A DNA stretch of 13,023 nucleotides from Anaerolineaceae bacterium. GTDB lineage: Bacteria > Chloroflexota > Anaerolineae > JAAYZQ01. The notes under the pieces are model-generated. The model made no database searches and was not told where the DNA came from. It worked only from the letters and a program-made list of their open reading frames with translations. The stretch is taken from positions 1 to 13,023 of the forward strand of contig JAAYZQ010000280.1 of NCBI GenBank assembly GCA_012514775.1, in the 5' to 3' direction. Within the stretch, counting starts at the first letter, position 1. Every line of letters begins with the position of its first letter. This document shows positions 1 to 7,328 of the stretch, in pieces. The position numbers and the translations under genes were made by a program.

Positions 1-259
1 AGGGCCGCGCACCGGCGAGCCTCCCCGGGCAAGTCCGGAGCTCCAGCCCGCACGAACCGGAGTCTCCGACCTGTCGGAGCATGGCCGCGCACCGGCGAGC
101 CTCCCTGGACAAGTCCGGAACTCCAGCCCGCACGAACCGGAGTCCACGACTTGTCGGGGCAGGGCCGCATCCCGGCAAGCTTCCCCGGACAAGTCCGGGA
201 CTCCAACCCGCACGAACCGCGGAGTCCCCGACCTGTCGGGGCATGGCCGCATCCCGGCA

Positions 260-346
260 AGCCTCCCCGGACAAGTCCGGAACTCCAACCTGTACGAACC
301 GGAGAGCCTCCCCGGACAAGTCCGGAACTCCAACCTGTACGAACCG
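260..346. repeat. 42-bp exact direct duplication inside the array
   Basis: Positions 260-301 recur exactly at 305-346, an offset of 45 bp. The duplicated block is the first near-palindrome plus the following ACTCCAACCTGTACGAACCG stretch. The copy at 243-302 therefore lacks its second palindrome, and the following copy lacks the usual linker. This looks like a recent slippage or unequal-exchange event, since other units differ from one another at several bases. Confidence 0.85.
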
Positions 347-473
347 CGGAATCCCCGACTTGTCGGGGCAGGGCCGCGTCCCGGCAAGTCTCCCCGGACA
401 AGTCCGGAACTCCAGCCCGCACGAACCGCGGCGTCCCCGACTTGTCGGGGCAAAGCCGCGTCAGGGTAAGCAT

Positions 474-491
474 CCCCGGAAGAGTCCGGGG
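474..491 (-). terminator. Hairpin 8 nt after the anti-sigma stop codon, no U-tract
   Basis: A 7-bp perfect stem CCCCGGA/TCCGGGG around a 4-nt loop lies directly downstream of the stop at 500-502. It is the first palindrome of the decayed last repeat unit. No run of U follows on the minus strand, so it is not a classical Rho-independent terminator. It could stabilise the 3' end or pause polymerase; the function is inference. Confidence 0.4.
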
Positions 492-499
492 TTCCGATA

Positions 500-3172
500 T
501 CACCCGGTCGGTCGGGACGCGATGAAGCCATGCAGGGCTTGCAGCGCCGCCGCGGCGAGCACGGCCCACGGTGCCATGCCGGCCAGCACGCGGGCGGTGG
601 GCAGGAGCAGCGTCCAGGCGCCGGCGGGCACAAGGTAATCCGCCCCGCGCCAGGGCATCTCGGCGCCGCTTGCCGGCAGCAGGGAATCGCCCAGGAGCAG
701 CGGCGTGAGGAGCGCCGCCAGCCCCAGCAGCAGGACGACGGCGGCCAGGGGAGAGTCCAGGGGCCCGCCACCGTGCGCTGCCCGCCGGGCGTGCCAGGCG
801 TAGGCGGCGCTGAGCAGCCCCACACAGAGCAGCAGCGGGATGAGGAGCAGGTCCGACAGCCAGTCGATCAAGGCCGGCGCCGAGGACGAGGTCCACGCCA
901 GATCGCGGATGAGCAACAGGGATCCGGCGGCGACGAATCCCACCAGCACGAGGGCGGCGACACGCCAGTAGACCCGCGGCCGGACGGGGCGGGCCGCCAG
1001 CAGGCCCATCCCATAGACGATGGCCAGGTAGGGCAGGGACGAGGGCGGCAGCAGGACCCGGGTCACCTGCCACGACGCGAACCCGTCGCGGGCGGCGTAC
1101 AGGACGGAACTGCCGGCCATGACGCCTACGGCCAGCGCCAGGTGCACGCCGCCCATGGCCGCCAGCCAGTGAGGCCGGCGGTAGAGCACCCCGGCCAGGC
1201 AGAAGGCCAGGGCCACCAGGAGATTGCCCAGCAGAGCAATCCCCGCCTCATAATCCCGGTAGGTTGCGTACTCGGCCCCCGCCAGGTCGGTGAGTAGATG
1301 GGCCTGCATCAGGGCCAGGGCAGCCAGCAGGGGCAGCGCCAGCCGGATGAGGCCACTCGCGGGCCGGCCGCGGACGAAAAAGGCGACTGTTGCCAGCACG
1401 GCGATGGCGGCATAGGCCCACACACCCCAACGGTTCAGGGGATAGCCGCCGGCACGCACCCCAAAGCCCACCATATCCGCGGTGGCCAGCAGGTGCGCCA
1501 GGAGCAGCAGGCCGGCGGCGGCATAGGGCAGCAGCGCCACAGCCTGCCGGGCCAGGGCCGCCGGTTCCGCGTCCAGGCGCCGCACGCGCCAGGCGGCGAC
1601 GCCGAGGAGCGCCGCGCCACCCAGGAGGCCGAGGAGCCAGGGCTGCAGCCACCGCGCCTGCCGCGCCTCCCAGGTTTCATTCGCCGCCGGTCCATAGACG
1701 GCGTCGAGGCGGTTCGCGCCGGCCAGCACCTCGCGCAAGACGCCGCGGAGCGCCTCGTACCCTTCCGGATCGGGCCCGCTCTCCAGCAGCCGGTCCAGCA
1801 GGCCCATACCTTCTCCCAGGCTGGTGCGCAGGGCCAACACCTCCCCGCTGACCTCCTGCCGTTCCTCCTCGTTGGGGACCGCCCAGGCGACGCGCTCCTC
1901 GCTCCAGGCATCCAGCCGGAGGACCAGGCGCTCGGCCGCCAGTTGTAGCGCGCCCCGCCGCCCCTCCCAGGCAATACGCTCCACGTCCAGGCCGGAGGGA
2001 GCACCGGCCAGCTCTTCGACCACGGCCAACAGGAAGGCCAGGTTGTCCTCGGCGTGGAGGGGCGCCGGCTGCCCCTCGTCCGCCTCCTCGGGGACGGTGC
2101 GCCGGCCGTCTATCAGCCGGGGCAGGCCCAGGACGGCGACGCGCCCCCGGCCGATGGGTTCCACCACGAGGACCTGCTGCCCGTCCACCTCGGCCCACGA
2201 TTCGCCGCTCGACGAGCGCACCGGCTGGAAGCGGTACTGCGCGGCGAGGGAGAAGGACTGGCCGCCCAGCCGGCCCGTTGCCGGGTGGAACGCGTCGTCG
2301 TGCCAGACAATGGCCTGACCCGCGTCGGCCTCGAACCCGAGGATGGACAGCGCCTCAAAGTGGCAGTTGTAGGTCGGATCGAGGACAAACAGCGCCTGCC
2401 CGCCCCCCGCGACAAATTCCCGGACCGTAGCCGCCTCCTCCGAAGTCAGGTTGAAATCGTACTCGGTGAAGCCAATGTCCACGCTGCCACCGGACGCATA
2501 GCAGCCGGTCCAGGGGACGATGAGCAGGTCGACGCCCGCCAGCTCGCTAGCGGTGATGGGCGGTGGCGCGGGGATCCTGCCGCCGGGCACGGCATGGAGG
2601 CCGCCTCGGGCAAAGCGATGCCGGACCCGGTACTCGCCCTCGCCAAGCAGGGTGTACAGGTCGGGTGGCGGCCAGGGCTCGGCCGGACTGAGGCCGCTGC
2701 GTGGGCCGTTGTCCACCAGGATAAGCGGCGCTCCAGCCGATTCCGCAACGGCAGCCGCCGGTCTACGAGTGGGCGTCGGAACCGGTGTGGGCTCCGGTGT
2801 AGGCAGCGCCGCGGCGGGGGTCGAAAAGGCCCCCTGCCCGGGAGCGCGGCCCAGCAGCGCCGACAGCGCCAGGGCCAGGAACAGGACCAGGAGGGCGGCG
2901 GCGGCCATCGCCAACGCGTTGGACAGCCGGACGCGCCAGGCCGGACCGCTCCCTCCGCCCCGGGCCAAGGCCAGCACCGCCTGCCGGCGCCCCGGCTCCA
3001 GGCCGGGCCGGGGCAGCGCCGCGGCCATCCTCTCCTGGGCTGCATAGTCGGCGGCCCGGGCCGCGCACGCCGCACAGATCGCCAGGTGGGCATCCACCCG
3101 GGCCCGCTCGCCGTCGCTCCACTCGCGGGGCGCAACCGCCAGCAGCAACCGCACCTGCCTGCACTCGCTCAC
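500..3172 (-). CDS. Zinc-finger anti-sigma factor fused to a large extracytoplasmic domain and ~10 TM helices
   Basis: This 890-residue membrane protein probably sequesters the ECF sigma factor encoded just upstream. Residues 1-50 form a ZAS-type zinc-finger anti-sigma domain, with Cys4 and the His29-x3-Cys33-x2-Cys36 motif. A membrane helix spans about 84-107, followed by a Pro/Thr linker (120-137). Residues ~148-390 look like a class I amidotransferase-like fold of the DUF4350/GldG sort (VDLLIVPWTGC, then VREFVAGGGQALFVLDP), without a recognisable catalytic triad. A helical stretch (400-505) and about ten hydrophobic helices (509-880) follow. I chose GTG at 3172 because it overlaps the sigma stop as GTGA and has GGGAGGG 6 nt upstream; the ATG at 3223 would overlap sigma by 55 bp. 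Typical ZAS anti-sigmas are only 150-300 residues, so the sensor part is exceptional. The last codons lie in a decayed repeat unit. The anti-sigma role rests on motif plus position; the C-terminal function is unknown. Confidence 0.85.
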   Translation of the reverse strand: MSECRQVRLLLAVAPREWSDGERARVDAHLAICAACAARAADYAAQERMAAALPRPGLEPGRRQAVLALARGGGSGPAWRVRLSNALAMAAAALLVLFLALALSALLGRAPGQGAFSTPAAALPTPEPTPVPTPTRRPAAAVAESAGAPLILVDNGPRSGLSPAEPWPPPDLYTLLGEGEYRVRHRFARGGLHAVPGGRIPAPPPITASELAGVDLLIVPWTGCYASGGSVDIGFTEYDFNLTSEEAATVREFVAGGGQALFVLDPTYNCHFEALSILGFEADAGQAIVWHDDAFHPATGRLGGQSFSLAAQYRFQPVRSSSGESWAEVDGQQVLVVEPIGRGRVAVLGLPRLIDGRRTVPEEADEGQPAPLHAEDNLAFLLAVVEELAGAPSGLDVERIAWEGRRGALQLAAERLVLRLDAWSEERVAWAVPNEEERQEVSGEVLALRTSLGEGMGLLDRLLESGPDPEGYEALRGVLREVLAGANRLDAVYGPAANETWEARQARWLQPWLLGLLGGAALLGVAAWRVRRLDAEPAALARQAVALLPYAAAGLLLLAHLLATADMVGFGVRAGGYPLNRWGVWAYAAIAVLATVAFFVRGRPASGLIRLALPLLAALALMQAHLLTDLAGAEYATYRDYEAGIALLGNLLVALAFCLAGVLYRRPHWLAAMGGVHLALAVGVMAGSSVLYAARDGFASWQVTRVLLPPSSLPYLAIVYGMGLLAARPVRPRVYWRVAALVLVGFVAAGSLLLIRDLAWTSSSAPALIDWLSDLLLIPLLLCVGLLSAAYAWHARRAAHGGGPLDSPLAAVVLLLGLAALLTPLLLGDSLLPASGAEMPWRGADYLVPAGAWTLLLPTARVLAGMAPWAVLAAAALQALHGFIASRPTG

Positions 3173-3690
3173 GTCGAACCCTCCCACTCTACGCCGCCGG
3201 CCTCTTTCAGCGCCGCCCGGCATTTTTCCCGGGCGCGGAACAGGCGCACCTTGACCGCCGCCCGGCTGATGCCCAGCACCTCGCCGATCTCGGCCGTGGA
3301 CAGGCCCTCGGAGAGGTGCAGGAGGAGGGGGACGCGATACTCGGGCGCCAGCCGGGCCAGGGCCGCCTGGAGCGCCAGCCGGTCGGCCACGCCCTGGGCC
3401 GGGCCGGGGGTACGCAGCGCCGGGTCGTCGTCGCGGTCCAGGAGCGGCACCCAGCGCACCAGCCGCGCCCGGCGAAAGTGGTCGTTGGCGGCGTTGGTGG
3501 CGATGCGGTACAGCCAGGCCCTGGGATGCTCCACGCGCACGCCTCGCGCCAGGGAGCGATAGGCCCGCAAAAAGGTCTCCTGGGCCAGCTCCTGGCCCCG
3601 TCCCTCGTCGCCCAGCAGGTTGGTCAGGTACGCGGTGATGGCCCGCTGGTATTCGTGGAACAGGGCCTCAAACTCGGCGTCGAGCGTCAA
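3169..3690 (-). CDS. ECF-family RNA polymerase sigma factor
   Basis: This 173-residue sigma-70 family protein of the extracytoplasmic-function type directs RNA polymerase to a stress or envelope regulon. Region 2 covers about 8-75 (ELAQETFLRAYRSL, then PRAWLYRIATNAANDHFRR), which binds the -10 element. Region 4 covers about 105-160 and has the helix-turn-helix LSTAEIGEVLGISRAAVKVR for the -35 element. No region 3 or C-terminal extension is present, and the length is normal. The start is TTG at 3690, with GGGAGGA 10 nt upstream. The stop overlaps the GTG of the anti-sigma gene by 4 nt, the usual coupled sigma/anti-sigma order. An ECF-like promoter sits immediately upstream, suggesting autoregulation. 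The ECF subgroup cannot be assigned by eye. Confidence 0.95.
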   Translation of the reverse strand: MTLDAEFEALFHEYQRAITAYLTNLLGDEGRGQELAQETFLRAYRSLARGVRVEHPRAWLYRIATNAANDHFRRARLVRWVPLLDRDDDPALRTPGPAQGVADRLALQAALARLAPEYRVPLLLHLSEGLSTAEIGEVLGISRAAVKVRLFRAREKCRAALKEAGGVEWEGST

Positions 3691-3715
3691 TGGCGTCGTT
3701 TCCTCCCGATATGGA

Positions 3716-3742
3716 GACGAGCGAGGAGGGCTATCGGTTACA
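3716..3742 (-). promoter_or_regulatory. Predicted ECF-type promoter of the sigma/anti-sigma pair
   Basis: On the minus strand TGTAACC (3742-3736) is followed after 16 bp by CGTC (3719-3716). This matches the -35/-10 style of many ECF promoters, where -35 elements carry an AAC core and -10 elements often read CGTC. Initiation about 7 nt downstream, near 3709, would give a leader of about 18 nt containing the GGGAGGA site at 3707-3701 before the TTG at 3690. This short, self-consistent geometry supports autoregulation. I saw no second copy of the motif upstream of other genes in the window. Confidence 0.6.
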
Positions 3743-3766
3743 GGGGTGCGGCACGGTGTCCATCAT

Positions 3767-4318
3767 CTATTCGCCCACGACGATGACGTCCTCCGGCCCA
3801 TAGATGTGGCGCACGACGGCGGCCACCCACTGCCCGTCCGGCGAGGCCAGGCCATCGACGCGCACCTCCAGGCGGCGCACGTTGAGCTCGGCGTCGGCGG
3901 GCCACACCCGCGGGGAGCGGACCCACTCCAGGAGCGACTCGCGCGGCACGACCTGCTGGGACAGGTTCGGGGGCACACCTGCCGGGCGTGGTCGGCCCCG
4001 CCGGTCCGGATCGTAGGCCCAGACCTGGGAGACCTGGGAATCGCGCTTGCGGCAGCTCTCCCGGTAGTAGAGCTGTCCGCCCTCGGTCCAGCCGAGGAGC
4101 TCGTACTCGCAGGGGCGCATCTCGAAGAACATCTGGTAGCTCTTGACCAGGCTGCCTGCTGGGCCGGGCCGCGTGGGCCAGGCCATGTCATAGCCGCGCG
4201 CGGCGACGACGGCCGGCTGATAGCGGTACACCGCAAACGCGGTCAGGACGCAGGCCAGGCTGCATGCCCCGAAGGCAAACACGGCGACGAGGATGGCGAT
4301 CTTGGCTGTTCTGGACAC
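3767..4318 (-). CDS. Membrane-anchored protein of unknown function
   Basis: I do not recognise this 183-residue protein. A single hydrophobic helix at 6-31 follows a short positive N-terminus, so it is probably an anchored protein with an outside domain. Residues 32-183 hold conserved-looking aromatic patches (YQMFFEMRPCEYELLGWTEG, GQLYYRESC) with cysteines at 70 and 89. The C-terminal ASPDGQWVAAVV resembles one blade of a WD40/TolB-type propeller. The start is GTG at 4318, with AAGGAG 5 nt upstream; the TTG at 4333 lies ahead of that site and is rejected. It begins 42 bp after the lipoprotein gene, with no terminator between them, so they are probably cotranscribed. A link to the sigma/anti-sigma pair 76 bp downstream is possible but only inferred. 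Confidence 0.75.
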   Translation of the reverse strand: MSRTAKIAILVAVFAFGACSLACVLTAFAVYRYQPAVVAARGYDMAWPTRPGPAGSLVKSYQMFFEMRPCEYELLGWTEGGQLYYRESCRKRDSQVSQVWAYDPDRRGRPRPAGVPPNLSQQVVPRESLLEWVRSPRVWPADAELNVRRLEVRVDGLASPDGQWVAAVVRHIYGPEDVIVVGE

Positions 4319-4360
4319 GACTTCTCCTTTCAAATCCGGATGGCCGGGCCAACGCGGCGA

Positions 4361-7312
4361 TCACGGGTCCGGCAGACCAAAAGTCAACAAAAACGAGCCC
4401 ACGATCTTGTCCGCAATGGTCTGGACATCCGTGGGAATGTCGACGGCGTCGTAATCCGGGCCAACGCTGTCCAGGCCCAGGGTAAAGATCAGGCCATCGG
4501 CGTCGATCTCGACCGCATTGTTGTACAGCACGGTCTTGACCTTGCCCTCGTGGACCAGCACCTCGCGGGCCACCTCGCGACCCAGGAATCGGGTGCTGCC
4601 CCGGGTCTCCACGTCGCCCGCCCCGACGCCAGTGCGCTGGATCGGCACGCCCTCGTCGGGCCGGCGGACGCCGACGGTCAGCTCCACGTCGGGCCCCGCT
4701 GTGGGACGCACGCGCACAAAGTTCGGCTCTGCCGGCGACGAATCCACCTGCCAGCCGGGCGGGTAGCGCAGGGAGAAGCCGCGGGTCGGGTGCGCGTAGG
4801 TCAGCCAGCCGGGGAGGGAATCGGGCGCCGGCGTGTCGCCGTAGCGCCGCGTGTAGCTTAACAGCAGGCGGCGCCCCTCGGCCTCTATTTTTGCCAGAGG
4901 CTCGTGATACATCTCGTAATCGGGCCACGCGGTCAGATCCGGCCGGTGCCGCTGAAAGCGCCCGTCCACCCACTCCACCACGTCGGCGCCATCCTCGTTG
5001 TCGTTGGCCTTGTCGTCGTAGGCATCCTGGACGAGGACAAAGCGATCGCCGGCGTCACGGGCCAGGAGGTGATGGCGGAGGATCCAGACGATCTGGTAGC
5101 TGCGCCCGAGGTTGAGGCGGGCCAGGTACTCGCGCATCTGCCGGTCCTTGAGGTACTGGAGCGCCTGCTGAACGCCTGGATGATCGGTGCGGGCCAGGGC
5201 CCACAGAGCGGCGCGGGTGGGCGCATAGTCCTCGGGTCCGGGCTCCCGGTAGCGGGCAGTGGTGGTCAGCCATTCCACGGCGCGGACGTGGTACAGGCTG
5301 CCGTCCACGGCATCGGGCACGATGGACTCCAGGCGGTATCGGGATTCGATGCCGAGCAGGCTGGAGTGGAGCGCCACCTCGTGGAACTGCCGGTAGTAGC
5401 CGCGCCGCTCCTCGACGAGGGCCCGCAGCATGTGCGTGTACAGCTCCTCGCGGACAACCTGCCCCGACGAGAGCGCCTGGCTGTAGTCGTCCAGCAGCTC
5501 GTGCATGACGTCGTCCACGCCATCGGCGTCGTAGGCTAGCATCTGGTCCCAGCCGCAGCCCCCGTAGAAGCAGGTGGGATCGGGCAGGCCGGTGAGGAGA
5601 AGCCTGTCGCTCCTGCCGTCCAGCCTCACGACGCGCACGTCGGTGTAGCCGTCGTGCTGCCGGGTATAAAGCAGCCGGGCGTCATCCGCCTCGCCCCAGT
5701 GCGGCGCGGGGGACCATCGCGGCCAGCCGTCCATACGGGCAGCGCCCGCGCCGGGATCCGTCACGGCGCGGATCTCGCCACTCTCCGGGTCCACGACGTG
5801 GATGGCCCTCCCCGCCAACAGGCCCTCCAGCACCTCACCGCTGCCCTCGGCATCGGCCGGCACCGCGACGGCGGCATAGGCCAGCAACCTGCCATCCGGC
5901 GACCAGGCGGGCTCAAAGACCGAAAGCCCCTCGCCGGTCAGGGCCCGCAGATCCCCGGTGGTCACGTCCAACAGGGCCAGGCGGTTGGGGTCGCTCAGGT
6001 AGCGGCTGCCCCCCTCGGCCAGGGCCAGCAGCCCCGGCAGGGAGGGGTGCCAGGCGTGGGACTCGGGCGTGAGGAGCATGGACGCGCCCAAGTCCCGGAC
6101 CTCGCCCGTGCCGGCGTCGATGGCCACCAGTGGAACGCCCCACGACCAGGCCGAATTGGCCAGCATGCCCCGGCCTGCCAGGAGCAGTGAGGTGCCGGGT
6201 GCCCAGTCCACGAGTTGGAAATAGGCCTCCTGCACGTCGTCGCTCAGGCGCCAGGTGACGGTCTCGGCGTTCCCATCCGCCCGCCCGATGTGCAGCACCT
6301 GCTCGCCCTCACCCGCTTCGGCCAACTGGTCCAGGCTGGGGGTCCAGGCCAGCCGGCCGCCGGCCGCCCAGAGGACGCGGCCCCGGCCATTCGCCCCCAG
6401 GCTGCCCGCGGGCAGTACCGTCCGTGCCTCACCGGCCGGGAGCGGCACGGCCTGGAGCGCCCCATCCGCGGCCGGGACGGCCAGCCAGTCGACGGCGCCA
6501 AAGAAGGCATCCGGCGGCGCCCAGAATGGCTCCGCGGGCAGGCCCGTCAGCTCCTTGACCGCCGTCCCGTCAAAGGAGTAGACCGTGAAATGGCCCTCGA
6601 CCTGGCGGGTCAACAGGTGCTCGCCCGAAGGCGACCAGCCCGCCAGGCTCGAGGCCTCCTCGCCCAGCACCTGGAGTTCTTTGTTCTCCAGGTCGATGGC
6701 GTTGGGGCGGCCGTCGAGCCCGGGCCGCGGGTCGACAAAGGCCAGGCGCGCGCCGGCCATGGGCTCGAAGTCGGACCCGCAGTTCAGCCCGGGGTACACC
6801 TGGTGGCAACTGATGACGAACTCCGTGCCGGTGTACGGCGTGCCGGCGGTCACCGGCGGGGACGGCTGAGCCAAGGTGATGGACTCGGCCATATGGGGCT
6901 GCTCCTCCACCTTCTCGGGGGACGGAACCGGCGTAGCCACCAGAGAGGGTACCGGCGATGGGGCGTGCGAGGAGGGCGAAGGCGCCGCACGTGCCGCCCG
7001 GTCAGCATAGTAGGCCTGGCAGTTTGGTCGCACACCCCGCAGGTAGATTCGCTCACAGATGGCCGGGTCGTCCGCGGCCTCGTACACGGCCTGCAGGCAC
7101 ATATCGTCGATGGCGATGCCCGCCAGGCGGCAGACGTCAGGGTTCAGGGTCTCGACGGCGTGGCGCTCGATGCAGTCGTACTCCTTCCCACAGGCCGCCC
7201 TGGCCGCCCGCACCTCGGGGTCCTGCTCCCAGGCTTCGGGGCCGCAGGCGACCAGCAGCAGGGCCAGCACCAGGATCAGCAGGACGGTTCCCAGGCTGCG
7301 AACGCCGTCCAC
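4361..7312 (-). CDS. Large lipoprotein: Cys-rich segment, propeller, PsbP-like C-terminus
   Basis: This 983-residue protein is probably exported and lipid-anchored. The signal peptide ends in a lipobox LVAC, with Cys23 as the lipidated residue. Six cysteines (41, 47, 61, 72, 86, 98) follow in a compact segment, then a Pro/Ser linker (109-135). Residues ~180-600 show beta-propeller blades of the TolB/WD40-like type: GWSPSGEHLL near 225, DWAPGTSLLL near 370, AWSPDGRLLAYA near 469, RWSP near 532. A mostly helical stretch (600-830) follows, and the C-terminus (about 840-975, starting GFSLRYPPGWQV) resembles PsbP-like domains. The start is GTG at 7312, with GAGGAGG 7 nt upstream; the upstream gene ends 16 bp earlier. 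Such propellers often bind ligands or partner proteins; no enzymatic motif is visible. Cargo, ligand and any role in signalling to the nearby anti-sigma factor are unknown. Confidence 0.8.
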   Translation of the reverse strand: MDGVRSLGTVLLILVLALLLVACGPEAWEQDPEVRAARAACGKEYDCIERHAVETLNPDVCRLAGIAIDDMCLQAVYEAADDPAICERIYLRGVRPNCQAYYADRAARAAPSPSSHAPSPVPSLVATPVPSPEKVEEQPHMAESITLAQPSPPVTAGTPYTGTEFVISCHQVYPGLNCGSDFEPMAGARLAFVDPRPGLDGRPNAIDLENKELQVLGEEASSLAGWSPSGEHLLTRQVEGHFTVYSFDGTAVKELTGLPAEPFWAPPDAFFGAVDWLAVPAADGALQAVPLPAGEARTVLPAGSLGANGRGRVLWAAGGRLAWTPSLDQLAEAGEGEQVLHIGRADGNAETVTWRLSDDVQEAYFQLVDWAPGTSLLLAGRGMLANSAWSWGVPLVAIDAGTGEVRDLGASMLLTPESHAWHPSLPGLLALAEGGSRYLSDPNRLALLDVTTGDLRALTGEGLSVFEPAWSPDGRLLAYAAVAVPADAEGSGEVLEGLLAGRAIHVVDPESGEIRAVTDPGAGAARMDGWPRWSPAPHWGEADDARLLYTRQHDGYTDVRVVRLDGRSDRLLLTGLPDPTCFYGGCGWDQMLAYDADGVDDVMHELLDDYSQALSSGQVVREELYTHMLRALVEERRGYYRQFHEVALHSSLLGIESRYRLESIVPDAVDGSLYHVRAVEWLTTTARYREPGPEDYAPTRAALWALARTDHPGVQQALQYLKDRQMREYLARLNLGRSYQIVWILRHHLLARDAGDRFVLVQDAYDDKANDNEDGADVVEWVDGRFQRHRPDLTAWPDYEMYHEPLAKIEAEGRRLLLSYTRRYGDTPAPDSLPGWLTYAHPTRGFSLRYPPGWQVDSSPAEPNFVRVRPTAGPDVELTVGVRRPDEGVPIQRTGVGAGDVETRGSTRFLGREVAREVLVHEGKVKTVLYNNAVEIDADGLIFTLGLDSVGPDYDAVDIPTDVQTIADKIVGSFLLTFGLPDP

Positions 7313-7328
7313 GGTTGGGCCTCCTCTC

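Larger units (their letters stand above)
1..520. repeat. Tandem array of ~80-bp REPIN-like units, open at the left edge
   Basis: Units begin at about 1, 81, 161, 243, 303 (shortened), 370 and 452 (decayed), most 80-82 bp long. Each unit carries two near-palindromes. The first, of type CCGGACAAGTCCGG, is a 6-bp stem around AA. The second, of type CCCCGACTTGTCGGGG, is a 7-bp stem around TT. The second read on the other strand closely resembles the first, so they form an inverted pair, and ACTCC and GGAGT just inside them are also complementary. A whole unit could therefore fold as one imperfect hairpin with arms of about 21 nt around a conserved loop containing CGCACGAACCG. The remaining ~22 bp is a linker of type GGGCCGCATCCCGGCAAGC. 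The layout resembles REP doublets (REPINs), but I cannot assign a family. Reading frames through this stretch are Pro/Arg/Ser-rich repeat translations and are not called as genes. The array starts before position 1, so its full length is unknown. Confidence 0.9.

Noticed and set aside
1..520. CRISPR array
   Set aside because: The repeated part is about 60 bp or more, the linkers are also conserved, units are internally palindromic, and there are no unique spacers or cas genes.
81..638. Plus-strand reading frames of 185 and 124 residues over the repeat array
   Set aside because: They are translations of the ~80-bp repeat (Pro/Arg/Ser/Thr-rich, repeating phrases), run into the anti-sigma gene and have no domain or ribosome site.
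3173..3223. N-terminal extension of the anti-sigma factor from ATG 3223
   Set aside because: It would overlap the sigma gene by 55 bp and add an Arg/Gly-rich leader; GTG at 3172 has a ribosome site and the classic GTGA overlap.
2054..3562. Long plus-strand frame of 502 residues opposite the sigma/anti-sigma pair
   Set aside because: Low-complexity Gly/Arg/Gln/His-rich composition typical of antisense frames in GC-rich DNA; the opposite strand carries clear sigma and zinc-finger motifs.
3620..4861. Plus-strand frame of 413 residues, and similar ones at 6215-7411 and 8926-10128
   Set aside because: Each lies opposite a well-supported minus-strand gene (anchored protein, lipoprotein, ABC ATPase) and shows no recognisable domain.
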